Shown: in pieces, positions 1 to 53,100 of the stretch
Layout of the letters: every line of letters starts with the position of its first letter
How positions within the stretch are numbered: the first letter of the stretch is position 1
Source of the DNA: Amblyornis subalaris
Lineage: Eukaryota; Chordata; Aves; Passeriformes; Ptilonorhynchidae
Direction of reading: 5' to 3'
Length of the DNA: 64,000 nucleotides
Assembly: GCA_018881555.1 (NCBI GenBank)
Contig: JACAXG010000007.1
Coordinates: 248,001 to 312,000, forward strand
Notes under the pieces: model-generated
Seen by the model: only the letters and a program-made list of their open reading frames with translations
Told to the model about the DNA's origin: nothing
Database searches by the model: none
Translations under genes and position numbers: made by a program

Positions 1-40184
<40,184 letters not shown>

Positions 40185-40430
40185 GCTCCCGCCGCCGCTC
40201 TGCCGCCTCCTGCCGCGGCTGCCGGCGCTACCTTCCCCCAGCCCGGCCCGCTTGCAGCTGCCGGTGCCCTGAGCTCCCACCCCCCGCCTACGCCCCGCTC
40301 CCAGGTGTGCGGGCAGCGGAAAAAACCGGTCCGCGGCACCTCAGCGCATCTCCGGCCCGGCCGCCGGTCCCGCAGCGGGCAGAGCCGGCTCCACCTCCGC
40401 CGCGGCCCCGCCTGCTTCGAAAAAGTGGTA
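40185..40430 (-). other. PDE5A: Probable 5' UTR / proximal promoter of PDE5A1
   Basis: GC-rich sequence directly upstream of the A1 ATG. The frame is open for 52 codons before the ATG, then closed by TGA at 40341-40343. The only other ATG in this stretch is at 40347-40349. How much is transcribed is unknown. Confidence 0.5.
40341..40349 (-). promoter_or_regulatory. Minimal upstream ORF (ATG-CGC-TGA)
   Basis: On the minus strand, 165 bases before the A1 start, ATG CGC TGA forms a two-codon upstream ORF with G at -3. If the transcript starts further upstream it could reduce initiation at the main ATG. That is inference only. Confidence 0.35.
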
Positions 40431-43400
40431 AATCGAGTGTCACTTTGGAGAGTTCCGCTGTTGGGTGTCAATATGTGATCTCTGACAGACCTCAACCTGG
40501 ATATGAGTACTAAAGCCCTGGCTTTACAATCCTTCATGCCGGCAATGTGGCTGTTAGATCCCTTTTAGACATTGAATAAGCGCAGCCTAGCTTTGGAGNT
40601 GCTCAACACACAGCTCCTACTTTCTCTAAAATTAGACAGCTAGGACTGAAATTTTGGTTAACACTGAGCATCACTTTCATGTATTGTAGTTCCATTCTAT
40701 GATGTGCACGTGCACACATTTATAATAATTTATACTCTGCATTCACAATAGACCTTTCACAAAGTCTGATGCAAATCTGTGGCTTCCTGTGCTGTCACAC
40801 ATGCAGTGTCTTTGAAGGTAAGATAACAAATAGCAGAATGTTTCAAGGGGAGGGATATACAGGGTCTTGAAAATTATTCTCCTGTGTAGTCAATGGAGAG
40901 CTATGGTATAAAATGTTTTCTGCTGCTCTCAACCCCCTTTCAGGTATATATAGACTCGATTTACAGAGGGGTGGGATTCTGCAGCCTGAGAAGGGGCTGC
41001 AGCAGGAACTTCACAGAAAACGGATTAAGAGCCTGTCCATGAGCTCCAGGGAGAAGTTTTATCTTCTCTGTCTTGGAGTCACATCTGTGTGTAACACTCA
41101 CTTGGACATGTGTGTCTTTTGGCTATGAGTGTTTGTGTGTAATACGAGGCACAAAGAAAGGGAGGTTTTACATGAACATTACTCTGTTATAAAGGGAATC
41201 TCAGGGGAAATATTGTGCACGGTGACCAGAGAGCAAATGTGAAGATAAAGCATAAACCAGTTACATGCATCACAAGTCAAGCCACTGTTCAAGGCAAAGA
41301 CAAATCTTTCAGGAGGGAAATACAGAATTTCCAGGCAAACTGCATAAACAGACAACATGGCAATAAATGAAGCAGATGTTTAGTGTCAAACCTGGAGAGA
41401 TTGGTATGTTAGAAAAAAAATAAAATAGACCTGTTGTGTAAATCACCGATTTCTGCATTAACCATGTCATTTCAGAAAAAGAGTTTTGAGGCTACAGTAG
41501 GCATGGCAGTAAAAACTGATAAGCTAGAGGTTTTGGAAAATGACTCTATGTTAGAATTCTTAAGTATAATAGCGATGTAAAACATACAATTAAAGAATGC
41601 AGATTTTATAAGTATCTGAAATGCCATTCCCTGAATGGTCTCATATGGAATATTGATCATAGTACTGCTCATCCAATCTCAAAAAGCAATTGCAGAATCA
41701 TCAGAGGTGGTCTAGACAGGAAAAACGAAAAGGACCAAACACATGGAAATATCTTTTCTATAAAGAGGCAGAAAGAGTTTGTTTACAAAAGGAGAAATAC
41801 AAATATATAATTTAATTACTGGTATTTAAAAAGTAAGATAGTATTTTCTCTGTCTCATAGGAGAATAACAAGGTAATAGTCAATGAAATTATGTCAGCTG
41901 CAATACATAGCATCTCATTTCATGTAATTAGGAGTAGCACTAATAGAAATAAGCATTTATCCTGGAGTAACATCCAGTACGCCCCAGTCAAGAACAGAGG
42001 TTGTACCAAGGAGCACTGTAAACATGTAACATTAAATACCAGGCCAGCTGAGATGCATCCAGCATCCCTGTACTCCATGTCACAAGGAACTGGGACCCGT
42101 AGGTGCAGCTGCCGCTGCTGGGGCCCTTATTTAGCCTACAGATAAGAATCAGTAAAGCCAATGCAAATTACTATCTTCCTGTAAATTCAGTGGCAAAGCA
42201 ACAGTTCAAAGGATTGCTACCCAAGCAAAGAATAGCATAGTCTTTCCCAAAAGAAATAAAAATGGAACAGTTGGGGGGAAAAAGGGATACTTTCTCCATA
42301 TCCGATGAATTTCCATGAATAATAATGAACATGTTGTTTTCATTTTTAAGGTGACAGGAGGGGATGAAGGCCAAGCATAACAAAGAATGAATGGTCAAAG
42401 TGGAAAAAGTGTTCTGTAATTTTGGCTTCCAAAGTGCTCTGAAAAAGCTCCGTGTATCTTAGCTCTCGCCCAGCTTTTCAGTTTGTTTCCAGAGCTCAGA
42501 AGACAGAATTGATGTGGAGTAGCTATAAACCTGAGAAGGGCTTGTAGTAATGACATACAAATAAAAATGTCCGGTTCAAGTTTAGAAGCTGCTTGAGAGT
42601 GTTGAAGTGTTGAAGCTGAAGCACTGCTCAGTGTTGAAGCCAGGAAGCTTTTCCATCAGTAGGCCGTGCTATTGCAGGACTGGTGGATGGAATGGAATCT
42701 TTCATTTGATGTTTTGCAAATATTGTTGTGTAAGAAGATAAAAAAGTGGGGGGTTTTTTGTATGCCCAAGGCATGTAAATTAGGAATGCTGCTAACTCAT
42801 GATAATTAGTAAGAACAATTGTGGGAGTATGTAACCAGAGGAGAAGTATTTATGAGATATTTTATGCTCAAAGAACTCCATTTTTATTTAAATTTATTTG
42901 AAAGTAATATACTTCTATTTCATTTCCCTTTAAAAGAGAAAAAAATAAGGTTTCAGATGTCAACATTGTTAACTTGTCTGACTTATTCATTAAATGAATT
43001 GTAGCAGCATTTATCTTTGCTAAGAAGTGGGAATTGGCTGTCTTTCTGCCATCCCTTAAATCTGGAAAACAGTTGGTCCATTTTGGCTCCTAAATCAAGT
43101 TTAGGACCGTACTATATGTCCAGTGAGGCTAGAATATGATAAGGCAGAGGAAACTATTCCACTTCTTTATTAGCCAGCACTTTCACACACACGGTGGAAG
43201 AATCCCAACACTAAGCAAGTTTCCATTTCCCTTCCATTCCATTGCATAAGGAGAGTGAAATAGCAACCAAAATCCAACTCATTTAAAATCTAATAGTTAT
43301 TTAGTGATGAAAATACTAAATGGTGAGAATGTCTTGTAAGTTTATTCTCTCAGTCCTTGCCAAATAATTGCTGGAAATGTTTCCCTAGAGCTGCTCAGCA

Positions 43401-43689
43401 ATTGCATAACCTGCCTTCTCCTCTGGGATAACAGTGCATGTGTCCTACAGGAAGCCATGGAAAATAGTAGCTTCCTCCTATTTTGATTTGAATATGATTG
43501 AGCATTTGCGTCAATCAAAGTACCAGGCGAAATTATTGTTCACGTCNGGAAAGGAGCAGCTTCTCAGAGCTGTCTGCAATTCATGAACGTTTGCCTGGAA
43601 AACACTATCTAAATTTATCTCCTGAAAACTGTGATTAAGGGTTTAACATATTAGCGTCTAATATGTAAACTGTCCAGTATGCTCAAATT
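40431..43689. other. Upstream intergenic sequence
   Basis: AT-rich flank of the PDE5A promoter. No gene, RNA or repeat family recognised; short open frames here have no recognisable content. Confidence 0.7.
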
Positions 43690-44240
43690 TTAACCTTTTC
43701 TAATTTCTATTGGAAGTCTCAGGATAAGTTGGAAAACTGTTACCAAGTCTTTCTCTTTTTCTCAGCCTTCTCTTCTTTAAGATAAGTAGTGCCACATCTT
43801 TCAGTTCTTCCTTGAACTTCATGTTTTCCAGCCCTCTGATCATTCTTTTTCACTTNGGGCATTTCCTAGATTGTCTCCACCATTCCTGCAGTGTCTCATC
43901 AAGCTGGGATCAAGTGATCCAGTTGAACATGTATCAATACTCAGTGAAGTGGAAGGGATATTTTGGCTTCCTTGCAAGCTATGTTCCTGCTAATACAGTC
44001 ACCCTTGCACAGGCCTTCTTGGCTACAGCCTGATATTGTTGCCTTCTGTACTCTGTTCCCTTTTTTCATATACTTGCCATGTACTCAGGTGCTGCCTGTG
44101 CGTGTTTAGCTGTGCCCAACTATTTTCTTGCTCTTGATCATTTTTGATTTCATCCTGTGCTTGCAATATGTTTCTCCACTTTATCAGTATGTTGAGTTCT
44201 ATGCCTGTCCTCCAGTGTGTACTTGGCCTCACCAAGGTTA
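43690..44240 (-). mobile_element. Degenerate CR1-type LINE fragment
   Basis: The plus strand follows the antisense CR1 order. It reads GAAAACTGTTACCAAG, then TCTCAGCCTTCTCTTC, CATGTTTTCCAGCCCTCTGA, TTGTCTCCACCATTCC, then GGCCTTCTTGGCTACAGCC and GATTTCATCCTGTGCTTGCA. This is the 3' UTR and the end of the reverse-transcriptase frame of an ancient amniote CR1, in minus orientation, heavily mutated and non-coding. Recognised from memory of the consensus, not by a search. Confidence 0.7.
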
Positions 44241-45439
44241 GTGCTGAAGGACACAGCTCTGGGCAGTGATGGGGTATGATGCAGGTAGGTGAAACTGTAG
44301 GTGGATTTAGGATTAAGGACTGTAGGATCTAAGTAGGGGGATGATGCCATTGTTGTATCATGTGGAATAACAACGAAGACAATGCAGTGACTGATTCAAA
44401 TGAGCTAACTGTGCACCCATGTAGTCCAGTTCCAGTTGCATTCAGCAGATCCTTCTGGGCTTCTGACATGTGGAAAATTGTATAATGTATGCATAGGGTT
44501 TGGTGGATTTTCCTTAGGAGGTAGTAGGTAAGTAGGAAATGTGTAGGGCAGATTTCATTCCAGGCCCTTCTCAATGGCATACCAAACCCTTTCTTTATAT
44601 CCATGATACTTAGCTTATTTTTAAAGAGCTTCGTAGCAATTACTGTCTAGTTAGTGATTTTCAATTAGAAGTTGCTGTTATTAGTACTTTTACTGGTAAT
44701 TGTGATTTTGAATTGAAGTATTGAGTTTATTATTAGTCTTACAGATAATTATTGAGTCAAATTATAAGGGGCTTTTTTTGCTAGTTGTGGTTGTTTGGAG
44801 ATGGAGGCTCAGTGGCAAACTATATAAATCAGAAATTAGTCATATTTTTTTTCAAGTACGTACCATTGCAGTCTGGGCATTCACTCTCCCATTTCTGTAC
44901 TCGTACACCAGAATTCTCTGTTAAACTTCTCACACATTAACCTATCAGCTGGGGTTTCTGAGGGCTGCCTATCATCACAAACTAGTATCATTTCTCTCAG
45001 TAAAGCCCTTGGTTTTCTGGAGCTGTTTTTTCAGCACATTCTTCCAATAATGATCTTTCTGAAATCACAGAGAGGTGTAGTAGCACCAGCTCCTAAGTCA
45101 TGGTTTAACCCAGCTTGGGCAATAAGAATAACTTTTGCCTACACTTTGCTCTGAGAATGTATTCCTACTTGGGTCTACTAGTATTGTTTCTTTCTTTTCA
45201 CGGTAACTGCTTTTCACAAAATCATTTTCTATGTTGTAAATGAGACCGATTTTCTTTGTTCTTTTCATGAAAAATGTAGATTTCTCTGTGTTAAAATATT
45301 GGCCAGACCTCACTAAGTGTTCTTAGTTGGTCTATATTAAGGGCATGCACTGTTATTTATATCTTTATAACTTTTTGAAATTTGCAGCTTTTTCCAGCAA
45401 TAATTTTATATTTTTTTGTTCTGATTATTCAGTATTATT
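44241..45439. other. Unassigned sequence between two CR1 fragments
   Basis: About 1.2 kb that I cannot assign. In an uninterrupted CR1 the flanking parts would be only a few hundred bases apart, so this may be a later insertion or extreme decay. Confidence 0.45.
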
Positions 45440-45840
45440 TGTGTCCGTTTAGTATGGACCAGGCTGATATTATATGTTACTGAGGCTTTTATCAAAAATC
45501 CTGTAGAGTTGTGAGCCAAAGCACTAATGAAATCTTAGAGGAGTTTACTTTATCAAACTAATTCATGGTCTCATGGGAAAATAGGAAGGATTTTTTTTTC
45601 CTGACAAAACTAATTTTCTCTGTTGACTGGCGTTAATTGTACTATCATCCTTTAATTGTACACTGATTTCTTCCTGTACCAGCCTTTCCATCAGTTTCCC
45701 TGACGTTGATGTCAGGCAAAATGATCTGCAATTTCCTTATTAAATAATGGAACAATGCTTGCTTCTCCTGTGTCTTGAGGATCTTATGTGGAATTTCTAG
45801 ACATGTTTTTCTTAGTTTGGTTCTTTTTAATTTTATCTTA
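45440..45840 (-). mobile_element. Degenerate CR1-type LINE fragment, further into ORF2
   Basis: The plus strand shows ACTGAGGCTTTTATCAAAAA, then CCTGACAAAACTAATTTTCT, then CCATCAGTTTCCCTGACGTT followed by GATGTCAGGC, and GGAACAATGCTTGCTTCTCC. This matches the antisense order of the CR1 reverse-transcriptase region. Same orientation and expected order after the 43.7-kb fragment, so probably the same insertion. Confidence 0.6.
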
Positions 45841-48800
45841 CTGAGGCTTAGGGTTCATACCTGTTAAACTGGTATTATTTTACTTCTTGACGTTTTGGAA
45901 TCTTAGTTGTGAACATATGAATTTCTGCTTTAATAGGTCACGTGGAATATTTCAGTGGCACACAGCTGGTGAAGTATCATGCGGTGGGCATAAAAATTGT
46001 TTTCAGGGCATTTTAGGAATGCACAGACATGTTCTGGTAAAACATTAATCTCTGATTGTGAAAGAGCAACAAAAAAATTAAACAGTAAATACGGTGAGTA
46101 AAGAGATTACTTATGTATAACATTGATACTATAACCTAAAGGTATAACCACAAAGTCTTCACTGTTTTGAACAATGTGAGGGGTAAAATGTGTAAGAAAT
46201 TAGTTTATAAATAAGNATCACTGCAGCACTGCTAAATGAATATAATGGGTTTGCATGGCATTTTAATTATACTCAAGAACAAAATTTATGAGAGTAGTCA
46301 GACTGAAAAGAGGTTGTTACACATGAGTGTGTGTCTATTTCTGGATCCCATCTGAATTTTTTTTTGGAGGGGTATGGCATACTCAGGATCCTTCCATTTT
46401 CTCCTTCATACCTATCCCTGAAGACATCTGTGGTGTAGACGTTTGTTCAGCCAAGGGAGTCTGATTGAGAGTGTTCAGTGTACCATTGCTGATCCCGAAT
46501 CGGCAGCAATCTCATGGAGAGGTTTTCCCCACAGTGCTTGTTCGTGCCACNTCATTTCTTTTTCTTAAAGCTTTGGCTGACATGAGCACCTGGAGCTTTC
46601 AAAAACCTTTTGGTACTTGGTAACTAGTTTCTCTCCACTAAATAAAAGAATAAAACTATTAGAGCAAATCAGTGAAATAGATCGTTAGATTCTCCCATCA
46701 AATGGCTTGGGGTCAGCATCACCCTGCCTTCCTGAAGAAGCGAAGCTGTATTTTTCAGGAAGTTAGTGAGTATTCCAAGAGCTACCGGGTCCAAATTGTG
46801 ATAACTGCATATCTTTTCACATTTAGTGCTACATTTCTGCAGTTGTTACTTNCATTTCATGGCTGGCAGGTTGCACACCGCTAGGTTTCTGAGGCAGGGG
46901 TTGTCCATGGCCTTGTGTTTCTGCTGCATTTAGCATAGTTAGTTCTTCATGTGCTGCTGTAAAACCAACACAAAGGGACAAGGTCAACCCATTTTTGTTG
47001 GAATCCAAGTATCATTTGCATCGCTTACGAGCTTCTTTATTAATCATTGTCCCTCCAGATCAGTGAGGACAGCAATAGTTGTCACTGGTACTGTACTATA
47101 GGTGGCTATAGCAAAATGGAAAGTTTATAGGATTTGACTTAGGTTATAGAAAAAGTTTCTTTCATAGCTAAAATTGCATCAAATGAGTCACTTGCTTTTT
47201 GTATTACATTTAGTCTTCTAAATCACTGGGGAGCTGATTTTTAATCCATNTTTCTACCGGCACGGGGGTTACACACTTACTGCTGGCAGCTTATACCAGG
47301 TCCTAGGAGAGACAGAAGGAGTTGTGTTGACAATGTGGCACCTAATTTGGCACCTTTGCTCCCGAAAGGATAATGTGAACATCTGAAAACAGCATGTACC
47401 TACCTGTCTGGTGCCTGCCTGATCTGCTGGCCTGGGCTCATGGTGAAGGAGAAACTCAGCCACTCAGCCCTGAAAACAGGTAGCTTGCTCGTCCCTGCCT
47501 GTGCTGCTGTGGCACCCCACTTTTAAGGCCTTCAGTGGAGATTTTAGACCAGGGTAGAATCAAACTGTGTGAGAAGAAAGCTGCCAGAAAGAGCTAGGAA
47601 AGTGGGGACAGCAGTATGGAAATAAGCACATAATTTTGCTAAACTGTTCCAATACGGAACAATATTAAGGAGACTCTTGATGAGCCTAAAACTCCTTCCA
47701 GCTGCTTGTGAGCTACCAGCTCTGCCTGACATTCCTGCCTGGCTTCTAAGTCGGGTCTCTTTTTAGAACCTCAAAGAAAAACCATTTAATTTTTATTTGA
47801 GCTTATTGAATTAATTTTAATTTTATTTATTTCCAGAGTAAAATGTTTATGTGGAAACAAGTTTGTGTGGTATTCTCATGGCTCAAATAGTAATACGGGC
47901 ACCCCTGAGGAAATGAAAAGTGACACAGCATGGGCCAGCCTGCGAGGAGAGCTGAGTGCTTGCAGGCTGCAGCCTGGCTTCTCAGTTCATCCTGGACTGA
48001 GCACGTACATATTCCCTGCTGTTTTCCTCCTTTCCGTGTGAGACTGGGTGACAGAGGTGCAAAATGGACTGAACAGCAAGATTTTGTGTGTGTGTGGTAA
48101 TCTTTATCTGCCATTTTGTTTTGCTTTGTTAGTGATGTAGAAGAGAGAGTTTCTGTGTTTTATAAGAATTTTATGCTACCTAAACACTGCCAATACAGTG
48201 ACATTAACAGGTAAAAGCACNGACAGAGAAGTACTGCAATACTGAACTTCAGTACATTTATACAGACTTCAGATTCATTTATACTGTGTTATCTGAATTT
48301 ACAGTGTGTGCATTTCGATTATAGCTGCCAAAACCTATTTTTTCTTTGACAGCTGAATTATGGGTTTTGTGAGGAAAACCTCACTGCTGATTAAATTAGT
48401 ANTGACAGGATTGCCTTCTGTATTAACAGGAAAACAGCCTCTTCAGGCCTCCTAAATCACATCTCTTCCTCTGCTCTTTAAGGCCCTGAAAACCTCGGGT
48501 AAATCGGGAAATACTTGCCACTACAGATTCTTTCAGTGTAAAGGAAACCAAACCTGTCATTGACAATTGGCCAGAGTAGCTCTTTTGATAAATTTATGTC
48601 TTCTATCAGTCTGCTCTTTGTCTTTCAGATGTGGATTGATTTATCCTTCCAACATTTCTGTCTTAGGCTAAATACTTTTGTTAGTTTACAGGAAATAAAT
48701 TGCAGCTCTTCCCACTAAGCACTTAGTGGCTGACTCTTAATTTCTTGATCTCTGTGTGTGAATGAAAGCCTAACCTTGTTTTGGTACTTAAAAGTAGTTT

Positions 48801-51800
48801 GGGGAGGTAAGAGGATACAGAAAACTAGCAAAAGGAGAAAAAAAAAACAACACAAAACAAATCAGTCCTCTTGGTGGTTTTGAATTTCTAGTGAGATTGA
48901 AAGATATTAATTTTATATGGACTAATATTTTTTTTAACTGATGCGTGGAGTTTAATATTACAACCAGGTAAAACAAATTTTGGCACTGTTGTAATCCTGT
49001 AGTTCTATTGCTTGGTAGAGTATGAATTATTTAGAATGGAAAGTGTATAACAAAAAAGGATGTAAATATATCTGTAGAAACAAAAGGAGCAGGAATTGGA
49101 ATTCTATAACGTTTATAGTTATTAATAAGGAAAGGAAATAAATACAAGTTGTTCTTAAATAAGTCAGTAAAACCGAAAGTGAATGCTGCAAGTTTTCCCA
49201 AGTGCTTTCCAGCCATAAAAACTTGTAGAATGTAGATTTTACTGCAGACACAGCCCAGCTGAAGACTGACCTGAAACATGCACAGTACTATTGTTTCCGT
49301 TCGCTAACAGTCCTTACTTGCTTCAGGGGTCCCTGCATGTTCCAGCTGATTTTTCATTCCAAGTGGCTCAAAGCATTAGGACAGTTTGGTCACTTCATAT
49401 CTCAGTAGGAAAGGTTTGGATTGAAACAGCCTCCCTCATTCAGAAACAGAGCTTCTTTGTTCCTTTTTTTTTTATTAATTCCCCCAGGATTCTTGCTCTT
49501 TCTGAAGAGTTATGCTCATGAATAGTGATATAGAATCATTTCTGAAGCTCTTACTACAAGTTAATAAAAAAAGAGTGAAGTATCTTTCAGTTTGTGTGTT
49601 TATCTGTGTCTTTGAATATCTGTCAGTTCCTGTAACTCCAGGACCCTTCCAATTCACTAGCCAGCATCCAGTGGAATGATAAAAATAATAAAATACTGTG
49701 AACGTCTCAAAAAATTAAGAGCCCTGTTGGAAAGAGACACAGTTTTCATGCCCTATCGATAGTCAGGGTGGCAGTGACCATCTTAGGAGGGTACAGTACC
49801 CAGGCAACAGAGAACTCTACATCCTGCTGTGGAGTTTCAGCTGGAGCTCTGTATTGTCCCAGGTAGGTGTTAGTATGATGCACTTCAAAACCTGGCAGCC
49901 AAAAAATACAAATAGAAAAAATGCAGCTGGATTTATTCTGATGCTCCCAGAGCAAGCAGCTCTCCTGCTTCAGGCTGGACTCTGTGTGCTCTCTTGCTCC
50001 TTTCTCTCTAACATTGAGCTTACCCGTCTTACCCACTGTTCTTGAAAGAACAGTGTTGAGACAGCCTAACTTTCTTACATTGCCTAACTTTGGTCTCCTA
50101 GTTCTAGTTTGTTTTTGGAAAGAATTGGAGAAATGTCCCTCTGCATATTGACCATCACCCCATAAATACCCTTCCAGCTTCCAGATCAAGAGTAAAGTTC
50201 TTTTCTGGTATCTCTGCTATTCTCACTACATTTCACCATATTCCATTTCGTTCTTGCTCTTATCATCACCAGCCCTTGAAAATACCTTACACTCTAGTGC
50301 AAGAGCAAAATATCCTCTCCTTTTCACATCTCCCTCAGAAAACTCTTTCTTTTGTAGCACTTAGAGACACAAGTCAATAGCAACAGAGAGTCATCATTAT
50401 CTGACCACGCTGTTGGTTCTGGTTTGTTGCTCCCCTTTTGATCTCACTGTGTTCTGCTCACAGATCTCTGTGCTGCTTAGCAAAGGTCCTTGGGACACGG
50501 ACCAGGCCTTTGTGTTTTATACAGAATGTTTCTGTTCTCTGGCTGAATGTCTTGACCTTTAAAAGGCAACTCTAAGGCTGTCAAAATGTGGTTTATTTAA
50601 TCAAGAATCTAATTCAGAGATAGCAAATCTCTGTTACAGGCCTGAAATTCTCTCTATGTGCTGTTCATGCCAACCCAGCTTTGCCCACACAAATGTTCAC
50701 GAAGCTCAAATGAAAAAAGAGCTGTAAATAGAGAAGAAAAGGCCTCCAAAATGATGAGAAAAGCTTTCTTAATATTTACGTTCTTCCTTGCTGGCAAAAT
50801 GGGTAATTTGAATTCAACTTAATCTGTTTTTTATTCCAAAAATGAGAAAAATACAACCAATACTTCATTCCTCAGCAGAGGAGATTAGTCAGTGAGCTAA
50901 GCACAACACAATGAAATGAAGCAATTTAAAGAAAACCATTAAAGGTAAAAACATTTGAGTAATCAACAACAATGTTCCCGTCAGAAGAGGGAATTACAAG
51001 AAAGCTGGTTGTGCTGCTGTTTCTTGTTGCTTTTCGTGGACTACAAAGTAGAATAGAAACTTTCTCCATAAATCCCTTGGTGCTAATGCAGGAAGGTGGC
51101 TGTGTAATCTGAGCTGTCTGACCCTGGCAAAGTGAGCAGACTGTAAGCTCACTGCCTAAAGAAATGATTAAAAAATTCAGTGCTGGGAGGAGAACTTGCT
51201 GCTTTATTAATGTTTATCAGGTTGAAGAAGTTAAGTAACTGAAGCAATATGAGCAGTGCAGAAAAGCAGGGGAGTGAAGGGAAAAAAAACTGATTTTGGA
51301 GTGTGCCATGGCCTCTCTCAGAGACCCTCTCATCGATCTGCCTTCCAATTCATCCTGTCAAACAGCTGGCATGGCATGTGGTCTGCAGACGGAGGAGCAG
51401 CACCATTCATACACCCTGCTATCCAGAGCACAGATGCTTTTCCTTACGTCTGGTAGTTCCTAGCCAGCTTCCAGAGTCTCGGCAGAATCGTTCACAGATG
51501 TTTGACACACGGGGATGAGGCAGAAATTCATTGAAAAGGGATATGAAGTTAATGCGTAGTTAATACTGTTGTCTTTATCTCGGTAAGGTCTATCTCCNGG
51601 AATCTGGTAGGAAATGATATGTGCACATTGCATTAAAATTCCTTCTTGGAAGGAGTTATATACCCCGGAAGTTAAGGAAAGAAGCTTTTTTATTTGCATG
51701 TAAGAGTTTTGATGTGCTTTGAAGGGCATTGATCTGTCAGTGCTGGGGCCGAGATCCTTATCCACAGAGCCCGGTGCACAGCTCGCTCTTCAAAGAGCCT

Positions 51801-53055
51801 TTTAATGTGCCTGACCAGGGCTTATAAATCCTTGTCCTCGCTGAGTCTCTGCATGTTCACATCCCCCAGCTCCCTCGGGTCACTGCAGTTTGCCAATAGC
51901 GAAAGCAGTTATGACTTTCTAATGTTAACAGGGTCTGCTGGAAGGCGACTGGAATAAACCCCTCACCTCTCTCACACTGCCAAACTGCCTCCAGATGGGC
52001 GGTGGGCTCAGCTCCCACAGGCTGGGAGATTGCTCTGAGAGAAGGAAGCCTGAGACAGCACATACCTGCTGTGTGCTTAAGTGTGTGTTCTCCTGCTGGT
52101 TGTGGTTTAACTCATTCGCTACGCCCAGCTGCTCTGCAGCCCCTGTTCCCTGTCCCACTGCTGCTTCCAGGCAGCTCCGCAGCCCAGCAGAAGTGGGAGG
52201 CTGGAGTGGCATCCTTCTCTTCCTCTCGACACCACACATTTGCTGTGGTTGACTAAACCTCCCCATTAGAAGCTGTCACCCTTGGGACAGTCCCACAGCA
52301 CATTGCCNTGTCCACAGTCCTCTTCAGCCTTGCTGTCAGGGTGGTAGGAAAGCTTGGGATTAATGCCAGTACATGAGAACACAGAATTTAGACCAAAGAT
52401 GTTTCTTTAAGTCCCTACAGAAGTCAGTAGAAACTGAAGTGGCCCTAAATATACATTTATAGGAAAAGTGAAAAACAAACTAGTGGCAGACAACAAGTAT
52501 TTTAACAAGGGAATCTAATTTTTCCCTTTTCACCATGTTATGCAAAGTACAGTGTACTTGTATTTGCTGGCAATGAAGAGAAGCCCAGGGAATCTATTCA
52601 TTTTCCTCCTCATTTAAACAAACACTCTTATAACCATGACCAAGAAAGGAAGCAAAAGTACTTAGCAAATTTATATTAAGTGTTCTAACTCAATGTTTGT
52701 ATTTTGCTCCTAAAAAATATACTGACTGTATTGATAGCATAGTAGTGTCCAGCTCTTGCAGTCTGGTGTGGGAGAGGGCTCAGGGAATATTTTTAACCTT
52801 GTATGGAAACCTAATTTTGTTTTCAAAATACCTGCAGCTCAGAACAGTCTGAGCCATTCTAAAGCAAAAATTGTGGCCTTCAAAGAAAGTTCATACAACT
52901 CCCACAGGGTAATCCTGTCTGGCACAAAAAAAATACTGGTGCCCAGAGATAGGACTCCCTCAGAGGAAATCTCTCTCTTCCCCTAACTTTCTAGTACTTT
53001 GGTAATGTGATTTTAAAACAGAGGTCTTGAGAACATCAGGAATACTCCTGTAGAA
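45841..53055. other. Intergenic sequence
   Basis: No gene recognised. Stretches of raised GC occur around 47.3-48.1 kb and 51.3-52.3 kb. Open frames there show no known domain and no splice-supported partner. Confidence 0.65.
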
Positions 53056-53100
53056 ACCTGATATCTTTCAACCTGATATCTTTCAACCTGATATCTGTCT
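53056..53100. repeat. 15-base tandem repeat, three copies
   Basis: ACCTGATATCTTTCA at 53056-53070 and 53071-53085 exactly, then a third copy with changes at its end. Confidence 0.9.

Noticed and set aside
49746..50189. 147-codon minus-strand frame, the longest in the upstream region
   Set aside because: No domain or family recognised, no initiator context or splice partner; this length is expected by chance in 64 kb.
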